Shown piece by piece: positions 55,014 to 64,000 of a stretch of DNA of 64,000 bases. Source of the stretch: Stromatinia cepivora. Its lineage: Eukaryota; Ascomycota; Leotiomycetes; Helotiales; Sclerotiniaceae. Under the pieces are notes generated by a model. That model was not told the origin of the DNA and searched no databases. It saw only the letters and a program-made list of their open reading frames with translations. The stretch is from positions 372,001-436,000 of the forward strand of contig RCTD01000030.1 in assembly GCA_014898415.1 (NCBI GenBank), in the 5' to 3' direction. The position numbers and the translations under genes are program-made. How positions within the stretch are numbered: the first letter of the stretch is position 1; the number at the start of each line of letters is the position of its first letter.

Positions 55014-56476
55014 TTTGCTAGTTGAAGGATGAGTTCTTCTTTTGTGGTTATTTGGTTTTTTATTATTATATGTTTGATGATCAAATCATAAGGAAACTGT
55101 TTGTGAGCCTCAAGTCAATGATATATATGAATTCATATGAATATCCATGCAGGTCTGAAATTGAAGTGCTTTCAACCAATGTCCCATTGCTGTTCTCTAT
55201 CGTTTCCCGGATTCTCATACTAATTATTAAGTAACTTTAAGTGCCAATTCTGAGGTTCTGTGTCAAGTAATTAGCACTTGTACTTTCCCAGCAACATGAT
55301 TCAGCTTGTTTCTCAAAAGTAATACTACGCTAATATATTCTATCTTATGATGAGTATCCCTCTCATTGTAGAATCACACCTGTAGATTTCACACAACTCT
55401 ATGAAACAGAATATTACCAATTTGACGATGCAACATTCCACACTAATAAAGGATGAAGCTAACTCTAAAGGAGAATTTCAGGGGAAGCTCGAGAACCTGG
55501 GATGGCATTCAAGTGAAGAGTCGAATCAAACTCATGTATGTGTCTCTACTTGATACTGCTAGGGCAACAAAGTCCGCAATAAACAAAGAGGGCCCAATAC
55601 TTCCAGACATCTATTAGAATTCACGACAAGTCCTTGCAAGGATACGAAAGAATAGAACGGGGAAAGAATACTTGAATCCGGCTTATAAACCCCGCTTTCA
55701 ACCCGACAAGATTATATTATCATCATCTCATTTAATCGAATAATTATCACACTTGTAATGCACTTAAACATTGCAACATTCAATTCAACTCCATTCTTTC
55801 AATCCAATCCAACCCAAATCCCTAACACATCTTCGCTTATTGCTTATCCCCTATCCATACAGAACCCCCCTAAATTTCCCACACAAAACCTCAATCTCAA
55901 CTTCGCAAAATAAGATATACATACATACATACATACATACATACAAACCATTTCATAACAACTACCTATAACTACCTACACCCAATAAAAACCAAAACCA
56001 ACCAACAAATACAACACAACACATCTACACATCCCAACATCAACAAACCACCTTAATATCAAACCATATTATCCTAGCATCTAAGCAACTACAAAAGAAT
56101 ATCTAGATACCTACCTAGTGCCCCTAATGCCCCTAAGACCTTTCAAAGCATAAATATGAGAATCACTCAGGGAGAGAGAGAGAGAGTGTGTGTACAGATT
56201 ATTAGGATCTTGTATACTATATAATACCATACACAGTATTCTATAATATGGAGAAAGAACTCATGGTTGTGACGAGTTTTATTCACGTTGATAGTATTTA
56301 GCGTAGACTATGGCAACACTGTATCGTGATCATTTGGCATCAAGTGAGTTATGAATGGGTATATCATATGAGATCCGAAGGACAATCAAAGAGAAGATTT
56401 TCTTAAATCATCATACCTAGTAATATCATTATCATTACCATTGATCATTAATACTCTAGCAAGCTACATGAGCAAT
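55014..56476. other. Intergenic with microsatellites
   Basis: 1.5 kb between converging genes. It contains seven ATAC repeats at 55917-55944, a C/A-rich stretch to about 56080, and a GA/GT dinucleotide run near 56172-56192. No gene or RNA recognised. Confidence 0.6.
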
Positions 56477-58027
56477 TCACCCAAGAATCTCAACCAAGAA
56501 CCTCCTAATTTTCTCCTTCAGTTCCCGAGCAGCTGTAGAATTTCTCCAAAAATGCTCTCCGTTGGCTATCTCTTCACATCTAAAAGTAATCGCATTCTCT
56601 GACTCTTTACTTTTGCATATACCCGATAATTTTTCGGTCCAGCCTGTGAGTTAATAGTTAGTACCCGTTCTTTCGAATTCAGACGACGGATTGATCACTT
56701 TACTTACGTTCAAAAGTTTTGACATGGACAAAAAGATCGCCGGTTCCATAGAGGGCCAAGGTAGGATCAATTGTGAACTTGATATCGGGTTGCATCTTGT
56801 GACTTTGCTTTCCGAAAAGAAAATTCAGTCTGAGACTTCCAACACTGGCCAGATTATTGATCATGCCATCAGGAGGTAAAGGGGAGACGAGTAGGTAGGC
56901 AAGTTTGATATCGTTCCCAAGGCTATCAGTAGAGTTAACTTTCCTATCTTGAGAATGCCTCTCCGAAATTTCAACATTTGAATCAGTATCCTGAGTTCTA
57001 GGCGTCGAAGTATAGCTCCATCCTCTTTTTGGCGACCCATGATGAACAATCGACTTAATTCTGTCAACACTCCTTCTGACCTTCAACGGTGCATCCACGG
57101 AGAATGATCTTCTCACTCCGGAACCATGTATATCATGACTAGCCCTTCTAATATCTTCATCACCACCCATTCTAACCCCCGAGCTAGATAGTCGAGTTTT
57201 ATGACTTATTATCTGTCCTCCTAATTGTAGACTACGGCCTCGTCTATGGTTTTCCGCTCGAAGTAATGAATATGCAGTTTCAATTACCTCGTTCTGTTGA
57301 ATGGCTAGGAATCGTGCTCTAGATCTTATGTCTGCACATGGACTACCAGAGACTGGCTGTTGAAATGGAGCAAGAATAGTGAGGAGGCTCGGTTCGAGAT
57401 TCATCGTGATAAGAGTTCCATATGAATAGCCCGCAAGTAGTAGAATAGGCTGCGCTTCGAACCCTCCAAGATTCGACTCCGCAGAGGTTAGATTACCTGA
57501 AGAGCTATCATGTGCAGATTCCAATGGGCCTTGTAATTGAACAGGAGCGAGATTTTGAAGCTGGGGATCAGATTGTGTAAATGACGGTGGGCTGGAAGAA
57601 TACGGCACGGTAAGGTGATGCAAATAGGTTACGATGAATCCGATAAATGATATATAATCCTTTTGTTCAGGCAGGGAGGACCATGAAGTATGTCCTTTCG
57701 AAGAGCCGGCACCACTAAGAATAGTAAGTAAAAATAGAAACCAATAATATCATAGAAGGTATGTAGTTGTAAGTACCGAAAATTGAAAGTCCCTACAACA
57801 AATCCCTCCTTCAAGACAGTAGAAGCAACCAAATCAACTACAGCATCATCATAGCTTCCTCCCAAGGGCGCATAAGGATGCGCAACAATGGCAGCCCTCT
57901 TTCTCCATGGTGTAGCCTGCGAGATAGAAGTAGGTACCAAACATGCTGGATGGTAGATGCGACATTCAAGACTCGAATTATCGTGGATAGAGGGAATTGT
58001 GAAGCTTAGAGTAGGTGGTGGTAGCAT
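56477..58027 (-). CDS. Alpha/beta hydrolase-fold protein
   Basis: Three exons (58027-57777, 57714-56708, 56643-56477) close to 474 residues from MLPPPTLSFTIPSIHDNSSL. The N-terminal core has AAIVAHPYAPLGGSYDD (oxyanion-strand HPY), FVVGTFNFRGAGSSKGHTSW (the RG-G-S motif of this family), and a nucleophile elbow ILLLAGYSYGTLITM (G-Y-S-Y-G). A candidate catalytic aspartate lies in ALYGTGDLFV, and the terminal histidine in NGEHFWR. A long disordered Ser/Arg-rich insertion (SSGVRMGGDEDIRRASHDIH and beyond) separates the elbow from the C-terminal part. The insertion is typical of fungal proteins of this class. No signal peptide. The reaction is unknown; esterase or thioesterase is possible. Confidence 0.8.
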
Positions 58028-60793
58028 GACGATTATGCTTCCCAAGGATGAACGATCTCATCCAATGGGTAAGTTGTATGAAACTATTTTTGGCATCATG
58101 AAATAAACTTTTGCCAAAACTACCTAGTATGCCATTGATGCGAGGTAGCTTCAGATGAAGATCGAGGTTGAGGATAAGTTTATGATGAGGTGCTAGGATT
58201 TAGGGCTGTTGCGGGCTAATTTAGGCCCGCGCCGGCCTGTAGATCTTCCGGCTAGTCTCTCAAAGGGTCGAAGTCATCCAACCAGCGCATCAAGCTTTAA
58301 CACCTTGAATTCGACCTTCCCGTAGGCCGCAAGCAATTGTTCATTCCGAAGTATTTTTTTCAGTTAGTCCTGAATATAGATATAGAGCTCGAGGTAAGCT
58401 GAAATACGAGACCATGTTTATAACCATAGAGATACAGGCGCATTCATAGCCTTTTGTGATTTCCTAGAGTGTTCCAGGTTGCCCATAGATGGATGTAATG
58501 AGCTTGGAAGTTTTGTAGTATTGAGACTTGAGAGGGGTAACGAGTCAGCCACGGTGGAGAATCAAGAGGCCAGAAAGACCCGAGAGAGAGCGGAGAGTGG
58601 GGAAAAGCAAGAGGAAGGGAAGAGTGTGTTCAAAGTCTTGAAAGAGAACTCGATTTCGGGTATTTTCGGCTGGTGCCTCGGAAGATGGGTCAACAAGATG
58701 TGGAGATGCCCTCTGCAAGAAAAATATACATAGTTGGCAATGTGTCTTCTGTATTTTAGGTACATTTTCGTTCCCTTCCTTTGTCTGCAAAAGTATCCTA
58801 ACTCATAGAAGAGAATACCACCCGTCAACCTTAACCATATCGTCCTTATATCACCACCCTCAAGCAGACATGTCCTCAAAAAAACGCCCAAAACTCCTTG
58901 GAATTTCTACCCCAATTGTTCGCCGAACCGCAAGATATCTGCCATGAAGTCGTTCCCTAGGCGCATCTGAGATGCATGTCCCCTTTCCCGTACATCGGCA
59001 TCGAATACCTGAATCACCTCTTCCTCTCGAAGAAGCCGGATGACCCTGCGATGGCTACTGATTGATCCATAACCCATTCACCAACTCCAAGATATTTCTC
59101 GATCCAACCATTGATCTCTTTGTTTTCGGTGACATCTTTCTTAAGACTGGGTCTAGAGTCCCGAAGAATGGGAATCGTCAGCCTTCTGATACAACTTCCT
59201 GTCTACACCGCCAGACCAAGAACTCCAAATTCTGCATCTGAATTGCAAGTTGATCATTTCGCAGTATGATCGCAAAGGAAAGTATAGGGGTAAACACACG
59301 TTAAACCAGTTGATCTTTTCATACCAGCCAAGAATGCTGAGACTGTATCAAGAACGGTCAGTAAGCTTATCAGCGACCGCAAATAGGGAGGGGAATAGTT
59401 ACTTACATAGGACAGCATCAAATGCATAATGAGTAAGTTTTCCGAGCTTTCCCGCGAGTCCAAATGTTAGTAAATTGAGGAACTGGGCTGATTAGGTTCT
59501 CATGTTTTGGAAGACCTGAAAACTTAAGGGGGCATAAACCAACTCACCATATTTATCAGTGGAAGAGTTAAGATTTATACGATTTCGAAATACTAATATG
59601 GAAAAGGAAAAGGTAATGTCAATAATTCGAAACTCGAATCTTATTTGATGTGCGAAACGTTGGGTTGTGATTTATTTGATTTGTTTCGTTATGGTTATGG
59701 TTATGTTTTGAGCTGACTTTGAGTTTTGGTAGTCATCGGGTACATTCACCGTCGACATGCCACTACACTACCGGAGATTACCCAATAGTGTGCCTTGATT
59801 CATGCCTTAATTTATGCCTTAATTTATGCCTACAATCTTAGGCATTAACATTAGGCCGGATTGACGGGACAACGGAAGAACGGAAGAACAGACAACGCGT
59901 AGAGCGCCCAAAAGTGATTTTAGGGGTTTCAAAAGATTTTTGACTTCAACACCACCGAAAGAATGGCCGAATCCCAATCCAGCTAAGAAGTTACTAGTTC
60001 TACATTTGGTATAACCTACAGTTATTAGTGAGTTAGTGGGCTGCCGGACCTGAGTATCAAAAAGTGCCCAGCATCCAATTGTAACGAATTTCACCAAAAT
60101 CCTACCCTGCCAACGAACCAAGTCAAGGTACTTTAATACTTGGGGACTTGTTGTCGATTCAACATTCTGATATGGGAAAGATCAGAGTCTCAGAGAAGAA
60201 GTTGACCACTTTTTATATGTAGTACACTTTACAGAGTGGGTGGTGGGGTAGGTGATGGAATAGGTGATGGAGTAGGTGATGGAGTAAATGACGGAGTAAG
60301 TGAACATCGACATACTAGATACATAGATATACATATACCTAGTATTTAGGAGAATGAAAAAGTACTGTGTTATTCTCTCTATCTTATCCATGGATAGATA
60401 CATCCAGCCTTACTCCTCAGAACTTCTCTGCAGATTGAAGATTGAGGACATACTCTATATTACCTCGCTGAGTGATTACTTGGAACAATTTCCACCGAGT
60501 ACATCTACTACCTAGTAACATTCATAAAACAAATTCATTTATCGTGGACCTACTATCTCGCTGCACCTGCACCCTCAATTCGACGTGTTGATGTGGATAT
60601 AGTGGGCTGAAATGGATATAGTGGGCTGGCTTGGAGATGAGGGGACGATTTGTTTTTTTTGAAGGGTATTGTGTAAAAAGGATCATTTTCCCCCTCCAGC
60701 TCCTTTCATCCATCAATCCTTCACAACACAACCACAAGGTCTTTTACATTTATTCTATTCGTTCTTCACTCTCAATCCTATATCAATTGGTAG
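58028..60793. other. Long gene-poor intergenic region
   Basis: 2.7 kb with no supported gene; ATG-less or TTG frames only. An imperfect GC-rich hairpin (GCGGGCTAA and TTAGGCCCGC) lies at 58211-58230, and a 14-bp unit with TGCCTTAATTTA repeats near 59800-59830. The rightmost 100 bases are CT-rich and probably carry the pyruvate kinase promoter. Confidence 0.45.
60247..60300. repeat. 12-bp minisatellite (GGAGTAGGTGAT-like, about 4.5 copies)
   Basis: Units GGTGATGGAATA, GGTGATGGAGTA, GGTGATGGAGTA and a degenerate AATGACGGAGTA follow one another. On the minus strand they read as Tyr-Ser-Ile-Thr repeats in a short frame that has no other support. Confidence 0.85.
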
Positions 60794-61033
60794 GTAAGTT
60801 TATATATCATTTCCTTATATTCTTGTATCTTGTTATCATCTACTTCGTGGGTACTTGGTTACTTTACCTCTTGTGCTTCGTATTGAATCTCAGCTCAACA
60901 AATTCACCACAATATTGGCAATTCTTGGGTTGTTTTATCATTGACCGTGTCTTAATCCAAGCAACACGGTTGGAGGAAACACAGAAAAACACAAACTACA
61001 CAAAACTTAACCCCTCCTTTCCCTCTCTCACAG
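60794..61033 (+). other. Putative intron in the pyruvate kinase 5' leader
   Basis: A strong donor GGTAAGTT at 60793 and a pyrimidine-rich acceptor CTCTCTCACAG ending at 61033 lie upstream of the pyruvate kinase ATG. Highly expressed fungal glycolytic genes often carry such leader introns. The assignment is inference from splice motifs only. Confidence 0.4.
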
Positions 61034-61222
61034 ATCATCAATATAAGGTTTCTCGTTCGTACCTTTCAAGTCTTTAAATTCAACTGTTGGCCTTGTAATT
61101 TTAATTTGATTGCTCACATTTCAAACTGACGAATTAAAAAGAGTCTTTACAGTTGTACCAACCCCACCAAACGAATCTTACCTACAAAACCTTCAACCTC
61201 CCTCCCTCCATAACTTAAAACA

Positions 61223-62933
61223 ATGGCCACCGCAATGGATCACTTAGTTACTGGAACATCCAAGATTTCTTGGTTGGCGAACCTCAACACTGAGTTCAAG
61301 CCTACCAAGAACTATCGCCGTACTTCAATTATTTGTACCATCGGTCCCAAGACCAATTCTGTTGAGGCTCTCAACAAGCTCCGTATCGCTGGTCTCAATG
61401 TCGTTCGCATGAACTTTTCCCACGGTTCATATGAATACCATCAATCCGTTATTGACAATACCCGTGAGGCCGAGAGGGTCCAAGCTGGTCGTCAACTCGC
61501 TATTGCTTTAGATACAAAGGGTCCAGAAATTAGAACTGGTAGCACAATTGGTTATGCTGATATTCCTATCTCTATTGGATCAGAGATCAACATTACGACC
61601 GATGCCAAGTATGCCACTGCTTGTGATGACAAGAACATGTACGTATAAGTCTCAACAACTTTATAGGCGGCTTAGTTCCCATTGCTAATCTCCTACGCTA
61701 TCTCTCAGGTACCTCGACTACAAGAATATTACCAAGGTTATCGAGCCAGGACGTATCATCTACGTTGATGATGGTGTTCTCGCATTTGATGTTTTGGAGA
61801 TTGTTGATGACAAGACCATTCGTTGCCGCGCAAGAAACAACGGAAAGATCTCTTCCAACAAGGGTGTCAACCTCCCAAACACTGATGTCGATCTCCCTGC
61901 TTTATCCGAGAAAGATCAAGCCGATTTGAGATTTGGTGTCAAGAACAATGTCGACATGGTCTTCGCCTCATTTATTCGTCGTGGTGAGGATATCACCGCA
62001 ATCCGTAAAGTTCTCGGTGAAGATGGAAAACACATTCAAATCATTGCCAAGATTGAGAACAGACAAGGTCTTAACAACTTCGCTGAGATCTTGAAGGAGA
62101 CCGATGGTGTCATGGTTGCTCGTGGTGATTTGGGTATTGAGATTCCAGCCGCTGAGGTTTTCGCTGCTCAAAAGAAGATGATTGCTATGTGCAACATGGC
62201 CGGAAAGCCAGTCATCTGTGCTACTCAAATGCTCGAATCTATGATTCTTAACCCAAGACCAACTCGTGCTGAGATCAGTGATGTCGGTAACGCTGTCACC
62301 GATGGTGCTGACTGCGTTATGTTGTCTGGAGAGACTGCTAAGGGAAATTATCCTAACGAGGCCGTTAACGAGATGCACGAATGTTGCTTGAGCGCCGAGA
62401 ACTCTATCGCATATATCTCTCACTTCGAGGAACTTTGCAAACTTGCCGAACGACCAGTCAGCGTTGTTGAATCATGCGCCATGGCTGCAGTTCGTGCCAG
62501 TTTGGATATCAATGCAGGCGCCATCATTGTTTTGTCCACCAGTGGAGAGAGCGCACGTCTTCTCTCCAAGTACAGACCAGTCTGCCCTATCTTCATGGTA
62601 ACCCGAAATGCCAGCGCATCCAGATACGGTCACTTGTATCGTGGTGTCTATCCTTTCCACTTTGCCGAGGAGAAGCCAGACTTTTCCAAGGTTAACTGGC
62701 AAGAGGATGTTGACAGAAGAATCAAGTGGGGTATTGCTGAGGCTATGAAGCTTAAGGTTTTGGCTCAGGGTGAGAGCGTCGTCGTTGTTCAAGGATGGAA
62801 GGGTGGTATGGGTAACACCAACACGTAAGTTTTAATCACTGCCAATTCGGTCCTCGACTTTACTAACACATCTCTTTCTAGTCTCCGTGTTATCAAGGCT
62901 GAGCCAGAGAACCTTGGTTTAGGACAACTTTAA
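61223..62933 (+). CDS. Pyruvate kinase
   Basis: Three exons (61223-61638, 61709-62824, 62882-62933) close to 527 residues, the exact size class of fungal pyruvate kinase. Recognisable blocks in order: [47 protein letters not shown], the barrel Lys in [33 protein letters not shown], the signature [16 protein letters not shown], and the C-terminal regulatory domain with [15 protein letters not shown]. The enzyme converts phosphoenolpyruvate and ADP to pyruvate and ATP in the last step of glycolysis. The coding part uses C-ending codons (GGT/GTC/ATC/CTC-rich) more strictly than its neighbours, in line with very high expression. The leader probably holds its own intron. Confidence 0.97.
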
Positions 62934-63794
62934 AGAGTTATGGGACGAGGATAAGATAACGCTATCATGAATCTTGGTTCAACTCTTAGAAACTATACAC
63001 CCTAACCTTGCATTGAACCAAGCTTCCATGCTACTGTACGGCCTTCGAGTTTGTACCATTTATTGGTCTTATCATTCTTTCATGCTTCTAACGGTTATGA
63101 TAATGAAAACAAGCAAACCGGAAGGTCACGGATTGGGTGCAATAGTACAGAATGTACTGCCTTGCTTATAGAAGAATACCAAATGCTTTACGCCTACAAA
63201 TGTGCCATTTTTATGATGCTCCATAAGTTTTCTCGACAGCAGTGATATTTTGATAGGGAGCTCGTTTCATCCTAAACCCTTTTTCTTTTCATGTAGTTTT
63301 CAATACATGGGGAGTTTAAACAAATTGGAAGCACGAAAAGTCTGGCAGCTCTCAGCCTCGTTTTCGTGCACGTCCCTCACAAGGCTGACCTCACGTCTAT
63401 CGCGTGTGATAAATGCCATAGCAACTTGCATGATATATTACTACCTCTTACTTAGTTGGGTATTTGTTCAATGGTTCGAAGCAGAAATTCCAGCGAGCTT
63501 GATTCACATTCTTTACATGTGCTCATATCATTCAAATCATTCATGCAACAATTTGCAAATTCAACCCAGTAGTTGCAGCTATACCAAATTTCTATTACTC
63601 TTACTGTTTCTCCGTTTCAAGCAGGCTAGTAGTACTTACGGCCTTTACAATCGATCCCATTACTTAACGGCATTAGTGCTAAATACATTCTATACCTATA
63701 AGATATCCGTATTTGAATAATGAAACTCTGAATAACCAATCACATCTACAATATCAGAAACATCAACACAAAGACCACGAACCACGAAATCAAA
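62934..63794. other. Intergenic after pyruvate kinase
   Basis: 860 bases; the frames present (including 63250-63720) are leucine/serine/phenylalanine-rich chance frames without motifs. The last 60 bases (CAAAGACCACGAACCACGAA) look like a leader for the gene at 63795. Confidence 0.5.
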
Positions 63795-64000
63795 ATGTCC
63801 CGCTCCCGCAATTCATTCTTCAGCAACTCTTCGGGAACGAATGATCAGCAACATCCCCTTTTATCAAGAGAATATGATCCGCATAATGGCATTAATCTGC
63901 GTGATCTCTCTTCCCCTTCAACTTCTCGAGCTACACCGAGTCCACCGCCGGAATTTTATAGGGACATTAGGTCGCCTGCTAGTACAAGTGCAAGAACGAT
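63795..64000 (+). CDS. Start of an unidentified gene, cut by the window end
   Basis: ATG in good context (ATCAAAATGTCC) opens 68 codons without a stop to the window edge: MSRSRNSFFSNSSGTNDQQH..., Ser/Pro/Arg-rich (SSPSTSRATPSPPPEFYRDI). This looks like the disordered cytosolic N-terminus of a larger, possibly membrane, protein. The remainder is outside the window, so no function is assigned. Confidence 0.6.
   Translation, partial: MSRSRNSFFSNSSGTNDQQHPLLSREYDPHNGINLRDLSSPSTSRATPSPPPEFYRDIRSPASTSART

Noticed and set aside
58479..58733. 84-codon plus-strand frame with a charged region
   Set aside because: TTG start and no conserved motif; the charged stretch comes from a GA-rich tract.
60182..60403. 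73-codon minus frame with Tyr-Ser-Ile-Thr repeats
   Set aside because: The peptide repeat is only the translation of the 12-bp minisatellite.
63250..63720. 156-codon plus frame after pyruvate kinase
   Set aside because: Opens without an ATG, is low in protein-like features, and sits in the 3' flank; no homologous motif recognised.
1..64000. tRNA, rRNA, CRISPR or prokaryotic operon features
   Set aside because: No T-loop/anticodon arrangement or rRNA motif was found by eye, and the intron-rich gene structure is eukaryotic, so CRISPR arrays and operons are not expected.

Overview
The window looks like nuclear DNA of a filamentous ascomycete, most likely a plant-associated leotiomycete of the Botrytis/Sclerotinia type. 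This is inferred from gene content and architecture, not from a database match. Genes lie on both strands and are split by short introns (about 45-100 nt) with GT-AG ends and CTNAC-like branch points. Intergenic DNA is AT-rich. There is a secreted pectin-degrading gene pair, a PTH11-type membrane receptor, and several loci decayed in a pattern compatible with repeat-induced point mutation (RIP). All exon models were assembled by hand from splice motifs and reading-frame closure.

Layout. 0.2-1.0 kb: a broken gene for a small secreted protein. 2.3-8.6 kb: nicotinamide riboside kinase, an L-type cyclin, a seven-exon PTH11/rhodopsin-like receptor with a GC-AG intron, and a small orphan gene. 8.9-12.2 kb: divergently transcribed pectin methylesterase and family-28 glycosidase sharing one 0.7 kb intergenic region. 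14.1-16.6 kb: an M28 glutaminyl cyclase-like protein and a mitochondrial TMEM70-like protein. 16.6-25.4 kb: gene-poor, with a long decayed minus-strand gene, a dispersed repeat array and a broken arginine/glycine-rich gene. 25.4-28.7 kb: two zinc-knuckle reading frames, one with five REESMFG repeats, and a twin CX9C protein. 29.7-39.6 kb: a PQ-loop membrane protein, a large GH106-like glycosidase, and two proteins tentatively assigned to chromosome segregation (AME1/CENP-U-like and Cep57/Ppc89-like). 40.3 kb: a near-perfect 48-bp inverted repeat. 42-46.8 kb: a URI/Bud27 prefoldin-like protein and a phosphatidylserine decarboxylase-family enzyme. 47.4-50.3 kb: an AT-rich island holding a complete but coding-dead LTR element with a target-site duplication. 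51.5-64 kb: a flavin-binding oxidase-like protein, a Dug1/CNDP-type M20 peptidase, an alpha/beta hydrolase, pyruvate kinase, and the start of an unidentified gene.

Functional links are modest. The esterase and the GH28 enzyme would act in sequence on pectin: demethylation, then backbone cleavage. The other genes look like ordinary housekeeping or accessory loci. The features most worth a second look are the inverted repeat, the short non-autonomous LTR element, the decayed genes, the repeat array at 20.4-21.3 kb, and the zinc-knuckle/REESMFG locus.
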